Assembly (NCBI GenBank): GCA_920105625.2
Contig: OV050030.1
Coordinates: 102,083,698-102,147,697 of the forward strand
Source: Clusia tigrina
Taxonomy: Eukaryota > Arthropoda > Insecta > Diptera > Clusiidae
Direction: 5' to 3'
DNA: 64,000 bases
Of the stretch, positions 59,846 through 64,000 are shown piece by piece. Numbering within the stretch: position 1 is the stretch's first letter; every line of letters begins with the position of its first letter. The position numbers and the translations under genes are program-made. The notes under the pieces are model-generated. The model did no database searches, was not told the DNA's origin, and saw only the letters and a program-made list of their open reading frames with translations.

Positions 59846-61125
59846 ATGAGCGTTAGTAGAGAGCAAATGCTTCAAATAGTCAACGTGACTACTGAGCATA
59901 CTAAACAAGTATTTTCAGAGCCGCTTAACCAAATAGTTCTAGCTATAAATATATTAGCGCCTCCCAGTGTGCAGATTTATATGCCAGTATCTATTAACAC
60001 TTTAGTTACGGATACTAATGCTAGCTTGGACTTAATTAAATCACTTCCTGAATTCAGAGGTGATTCTGCAGCATACCCGGCTTGGCGATCCGTTGCCAAA
60101 TTCGCAATGGAATATTATGAAGAGGGATCGGAAAAGTATTATATTGCTATGGGTATTTATCGAAAAAAACTTAGAGAGTCCGCTAATTGAACCCTTTCAT
60201 CTTCCAATAAAGTTCTTAACTTTAAGGTAATTATGCAAGATTAGATCAAACGTATGCCGACAAAACACCATTGTATGTTTTAGAGAATGAGCTAAGCGTG
60301 TTAAGACAAGATAATTTATTACTCTGCGATTACTATGACAGAGTCAACAAACAATTAACTCTTATCAATAATAAATAAATAATGACACTTAGTGGTAGTG
60401 GTGAAATCATTGCAGCTCTTAACAAACGAGTAAGAGAAAACGCATTGCGAGTTTTCATATCTGGATTTCATCGTCCAATGTGCGACATATTATTTTCGGC
60501 AAGACCAAACGATCTTCCCTCCGCAGCTCGCAGTGGCCCAAGAGATTGAAATTTGTCACATGCGTCATGACTTCGCTCGAGGTTTCGCTATAGGGAGCTC
60601 GATAAAAACAATGCCCCAGTTCCAACCAAGTACTAGAATTTTAAAAATAATAACAATAGCCCAGCATCTATGCAAATCGACCATAATACCTCCTATTATC
60701 ATAGACGCCATGTATCACACACTTTATATAACCCCATCATCACCAAAATAAACTCAATTTTTAAACGCATCAATTAACAAAAAATGTTCAACACCAGCAA
60801 CCTCTTCCTATTCCGCCTATGGTATTTAAGCGGTCACGCGAGCAATCCGCCTCTAATCAAACACCTTTTAATAAAATTCAAAAAGTTAACTTTATGCCCG
60901 CAAAAGAATGTGAAAAGTATAATGACGATTATTTTCAAGACGACAGTTGCAGAAATTATGCTGAAAATTGTCTTGTTGATAATGATACCTACAACCAATT
61001 TGATATCGATACTGAACAAATCGAGGAAATCAACCAAAAGCGGTCAGGAGCTACTCATCTTAATCGACAAAGGCACTTCTAAAAATTATACTAAAAAATC
61101 GAATCGTAAATTGTAAGATTTGCCA
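59846..61125 (+). pseudogene. gag: element B gag and start of protease
   Basis: ATG at 59846 opens 114 codons with SLDLIKSLPEFRGDSAAYPA, WRSVAKFAMEYYEEGSEKYY and IAMGIYRKKL. After a frame change, LDQTYADKTPLYVLENELSV (60240-60300), DYYDRVNKQLTLIN (60330-60370), ENALRVFISGFHRPMCDILF (60440-60495), a further shift, then MRHDFARG (60560), and a C-terminal acidic part CEKYNDDYFQDDSCRNY and NQKRSG (60910-61060). ELLILIDKGTSKNYTK (61050-61095) is the retropepsin start with the DTG changed to DKG. It is an errantivirus-type Gag without a zinc knuckle, with four or more breaks. Confidence 0.78.
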
Positions 61126-61210
61126 ATTGTAAGATTTACCAATGATGGCCCCTAATCCTGGCATTGGCAGAACGCCTATTCCAAACCTCCCAGGGAAATT
61201 CTCCATTCTA

Positions 61211-62464
61211 CAGGGTGGGCCAAAAGTCACCATGGGGTTTAAAAATTTGTTAACTATTTTTTTATATATATATATTTTTTTTTCTTTCAGATTATATAAA
61301 TAACACCTGGAGAATAAATAATGGAGAGATTCACAACTGAACAAAGAACCAGAATAATAGAATTTTAATCAGCGATCAATTATTTTAACTTCAGAATTTC
61401 GCCCTCTGAAGCAATGATTCGTTGCTTAGTTCATCGTCACCACCAACATTTCACCGTAAGAGATTTGCCTCGAACCGGTAGACCACGTTTAATTCGCACT
61501 GCGGAAAATGAACGTGTAGAACAATGTGTTAACGAAACACCAGAAACGTCTACCAGAAGGCGTTCTGCTCAGCTAGGAATGGCTCGTATGTCACTACGGC
61601 GCATATAAAAAAAAGATTTACTGTTATTCCCATATATGGTGCAATTGGTGCAAGAAATAAAACCCGCATCTCACCGGCAACGTCTAAATTTTTCAGTTAA
61701 ATTTCAACAGTTGGCCAGAAATGAAATCAACTTTATTGAAAATCTGATTATGAGTGATGAAGCTCATTTTCATTTGAATTAATAAGCCGAACTGTAGGCT
61801 CTGGGGTTCTGAAAATCCAAGAGCCATAAATCAACGCCAATTGCACCCCATTTGGTGTACAGTATGGTGTGGCATTACATCTGAAAATATCATTGGGCCC
61901 TACTTCTTCGAAAATGAAGATGCAGGTGCTGTAACCGTATATGGAGAGTGGTATCGGTTTATGATAGATCATATTTTACGTCATGCTCTTGAAAACAGAC
62001 CTGAAATGTGGTGTCAGCAGGATGGAGCCTGTCCGAGACACAATGGCACGTTTAAGACAAATTTTTGGAGACCGAATAATTTCCAGAAATTCGGAAATTA
62101 ATTGGCCAGCGCGTTCGCCAGATTTGTCAGCACCCGACTATTTTCTTTGGGGCTATTTGAAGGAGCGAGTATATGTGAATAAGCCCGAGACAATCCTTGA
62201 ACTCAAGGTCAATATTGTTGCAGAAATTCGAGCGCTACAGACACAAACTTTTAAAGATGGTATGGAAAATGCTCATGCTGGCAAACGAGCCAATCATTGC
62301 GAAGCTGAAAACAGGTGTCATTTAAGTGACATTATATTCCATATTTAGCGTACAAAAGTCTCCATTTTGTATATTTTATAATCTGAAAAAAAATAAAAAT
62401 AAAAATATATAAACGAAAAAGTTATTAAATTTTTAAACCTCATGGTGGCTTTTGGCCCACCCTG
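61211..62464 (+). mobile_element. mariner/Tc1 superfamily element, rosa-like
   Basis: 1,254 bp with terminal inverted repeats of about 38 bp: CAGGGTGGGCCAAAAGTCAC at 61211 and its complement ending GGCCCACCCTG at 62464 (three mismatches seen). Flanking TA dinucleotides at 61209-61210 and 62465-62466 give the TA target duplication of the superfamily. It carries one decayed transposase gene. It is inserted in element B between the protease start and the integrase scrap. Confidence 0.88.
61321..62348 (+). pseudogene. rosa-like (DD41D-type) mariner transposase, decayed
   Basis: ATG 61321 (MERFTTEQRTRIIEF), stop, then paired-type DNA-binding part with SEAMIRCLVHRH, VRDLPRTGRPR, TPETSTRRRSAQLGMARMS (61414-61608). 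The catalytic part has IMSDEAHFHLN (61747-61780, first Asp), CTVWCGITSENIIGPYFFE (61857-61915), WCQQDGA (62010-62030, second Asp), INWPARSPDLSAPDYFLWGY (third Asp near 62131), and ends HLSDIIFHI at 62348. The second and third Asp codons are 115 nt apart. The DD41D family I compare it with would have 126, so an 11-bp deletion explains both the short spacing and the frame change there. Inactive. Confidence 0.78.
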
Positions 62465-62466
62465 TA

Positions 62467-63002
62467 GACATTTTTAACATGCGTGGATAAATTTTCTAAT
62501 TTTGCTATCGGAAAAAATTGCATCAAAATCCACTGTTGATATCAAAGATGCTCTTTTGGAAGTTTTATTAAAATTTAACAAACAAAGATTTATTGCCAGT
62601 AAAACACTTAAAACGTATGAAGTTGAAGAAAAAGTTTTTTAAGAAGAAATAACGATTGGGTAACAGTTCAATAAAATTTTTTTAAAAAAAGTAGTTGAAA
62701 GAGATCTTGGCACTACAGTTATGATCGAAGGAAAAAGGATTCATAAAAGCAACATTCGATAGTTTTTAATGTGGGTGTTTTTCTAAAGAATGAATAGAAA
62801 ACAATGAATTTGAAATAAATCACTTTTTTGATTTTGAATTATTACCTTCTCTTTAAATAAACTTGGGAACCCTAGTTGTAAACAATTTCAATCGTAAGCA
62901 AAATATATTTATTAAACAAAGAAGACTATCATATAGATTTTCGAAAAGCAAAACCAACAAATTTTATCGAAACGAGGACATTTCGAGTTTAACAAGGGAA
63001 AT
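62467..63002 (+). pseudogene. element B integrase C-terminal scrap and pre-LTR region
   Basis: Near 62690-62765 the sequence reads VERDLGTTVMIEGKRIHKSNIR, comparable with the HKSRIRN end of the integrase at 37480-37530 in the complete provirus. The rest is AT-rich. A purine-rich AACAAGGGAAAT precedes the 3' LTR at 63003. Confidence 0.5.
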
Positions 63003-63278
63003 AGTTAAGGTGGCGGAGTAAGACATATAAATCGGTTGTCCAACACTAGAATAAATATCAATACATGCTCGTATGTGAGCGGTGTACTCAGAATAGGTCG
63101 AGAGAAACAACAGCAACACACGCTCGGAGAGAGTATAGATTGACTTTGGGAAAACTGCCGCTCATCCCCATGTATGGGATAGGTTGCTAACAACGAAATC
63201 GAGTGACAGCATTATTATTAAGAATTTTGCAATAAAGCGAGTGAGATCACAGTAAAATAAAAAGCATATTAATTAATT
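63003..63278 (+). repeat. LTR of element B, 3' copy
   Basis: 276 bp, AGTTAAGG...TTAATT. By eye it differs from the 5' LTRs at many positions and by a 12-14 bp insertion (CCATGTATGGGATAGG region near 63167-63183), so element B is old. TATA follows at 63279-63282. Confidence 0.8.
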
Positions 63279-64000
63279 TATACCTGGACGACCTATTGGT
63301 GATCGCGAAAGATTTTGAATCCCATTTGCAGTTATTGAGTGAAGTGGCTGAGTATTTGCAAAGGCGAATTTGACTATAGGAATGGGAAAGTCGCAGTATT
63401 GCTATAAAGAGCACGGTTGCCATGGCTTCATAATAGGAGGAGGGTTGCGGAAGACGGACCCAAAGAGGACAGAGGCGATCACGAAGATCCCAGCGCCAAA
63501 GGAACAGCAGGGTGGTATAGACGGTTTATTAGGATATTGCGGAGCTAGCAGCCCCAATTATTGATCTTCTGAAGTAGGACCAGAAATTCAAAGTGACACC
63601 AGGGGCGATCCAGGCTTTCACAAAACTGAAAGGGGCTTTGACAACTGCGCCAGTGCTGCGAAATCCAGGTTTCTCTAAACGATTCTGGATTCAATGCGAC
63701 GTGTCCAACAGGAAGAAAATAAAAGGCCAATTGCATTTTAGTCCCGAAAGTTGAATAAGTGCCAGAAGAATTATAATGTGACCGAGAAGGAGTGTCTGGC
63801 GGCCATACTGGCAGCCAATCGATATAGGACGTATATGGAGATGATGCTGTTTACCATTGTAACAGATCATGCCAGTCTGAAGTGGCTAATGTCACTTAGA
63901 GACTTGAGTTGTAGGTTAGAGAGATGGTCGCTGCAACTACGGGGTTTTGAATTTGAGATTGAACATCGGAAAGTGTCGGACAGTGTAGTGGCAGACATAT
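63279..64000 (+). pseudogene. pol: Osvaldo/Ulysses-type gypsy element A, RT-RNase H continuation (runs off window)
   Basis: Starts exactly with the RT active site YLDDLLVIAKDFESHLQLL (63281-63340), then EYLQRANLTIGMGKSQ (one base off), GFIIGGGLRKTDPKR (63437-63480), FTKLKGALTTAPVLRNPGFS (63615-63675), the RNase H IQCDVSN (63690-63710), YNVTEKECLAAILAANRYR (63773-63830), FTIVTDHASLKWLMSL (63852-63898) and FEFEIEHRKVSDSVVAD to the window end. Several frame changes. It is the second half of the gene whose first half lies at 51200-52051 and 58182-59033. Confidence 0.8.

Larger units (their letters stand above)
59034..63278 (+). mobile_element. LTR element B (errantivirus-like), internally deleted, inserted in element A
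   Basis: 5' LTR 59034-59295, leader, gag from 59846, start of protease near 61060-61120, then (after a mariner) only a C-terminal integrase scrap, and 3' LTR 63003-63278. TATA on both sides (59030-59033 and 63279-63282) restores the FVYLDD reading of element A when removed, so the insertion point is exact. RT, RNase H and most of IN are absent. Non-mariner length is about 3.0 kb. Confidence 0.82.

Overview
The window looks like heterochromatin-like, transposon-packed DNA of a higher dipteran, possibly a tephritid fruit fly. The element families (jockey, I, RTE and LOA-like LINEs, env-bearing errantivirus-like LTR elements, copia, P-like, mariner/rosa-like and hAT elements), the AT-rich spacers with ACATATGTATG-type motifs and the absence of any recognisable host gene all fit this; the taxon is inference. 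Nearly every coding stretch is a transposable-element remnant, and most are broken by stops or frameshifts.

Layout. 1-3053: jockey-like LINE, ORF1 tail plus almost complete ORF2. 3054-4180: AT-rich, no gene seen. 4180-5789: composite block of an RTE-like fragment and a P-like transposase fragment, minus strand. 5790-7110: decayed gag-protease of an LTR element, minus. 7111-8240: AT-rich, no gene seen. 8240-9800: copia-like LTR and pol remnant, minus. 9845-10810: I-like LINE fragment, plus.

10440-44152 is the main structure: a giant inverted repeat. The left arm (10440-26658) and right arm (27999-44152) are about 16.2 kb each and face each other across a 1.34-kb spacer. Each arm holds, from its outer end inward: I-like fragment, RTE/P-like block, jockey-like LINE with a deleted mariner inside, a complete errantivirus-like provirus (LTR-gag-pol-env-LTR), a (TA)n tract, an unidentified repeat-rich segment, a copia remnant split by an RTE LINE, and part of a Harbinger-like MITE. 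At both arm boundaries the crossing element (I-like LINE, MITE) is continuous on the left-arm side and cut on the right-arm side, so the right arm looks like the derived copy.

44153-45560: RTE and gypsy RT fragments. 45667-59631: direct tandem duplication of a 6,983-bp unit, nearly identical by eye, carrying a LOA-like LINE, the protease/RT part of an Osvaldo/Ulysses-type gypsy element (A) and the 5' LTR of a second LTR element (B). Element B (gag, internally deleted, 3' LTR to 63278) sits exactly inside the RT active-site region of A with a TATA target duplication; A resumes at 63279 and runs off the window. A rosa-like mariner (61211-62464) is inserted in B.

The genes do not form a host pathway; they are a layered record of insertions followed by two large duplications, one inverted and one direct. 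Either duplication could be an assembly artefact and should be tested first. If real, the inverted repeat could be transcribed into long double-stranded RNA, and the mixed orientation of errantivirus-like and LINE sequences resembles a piRNA-cluster type locus; that is inference only.
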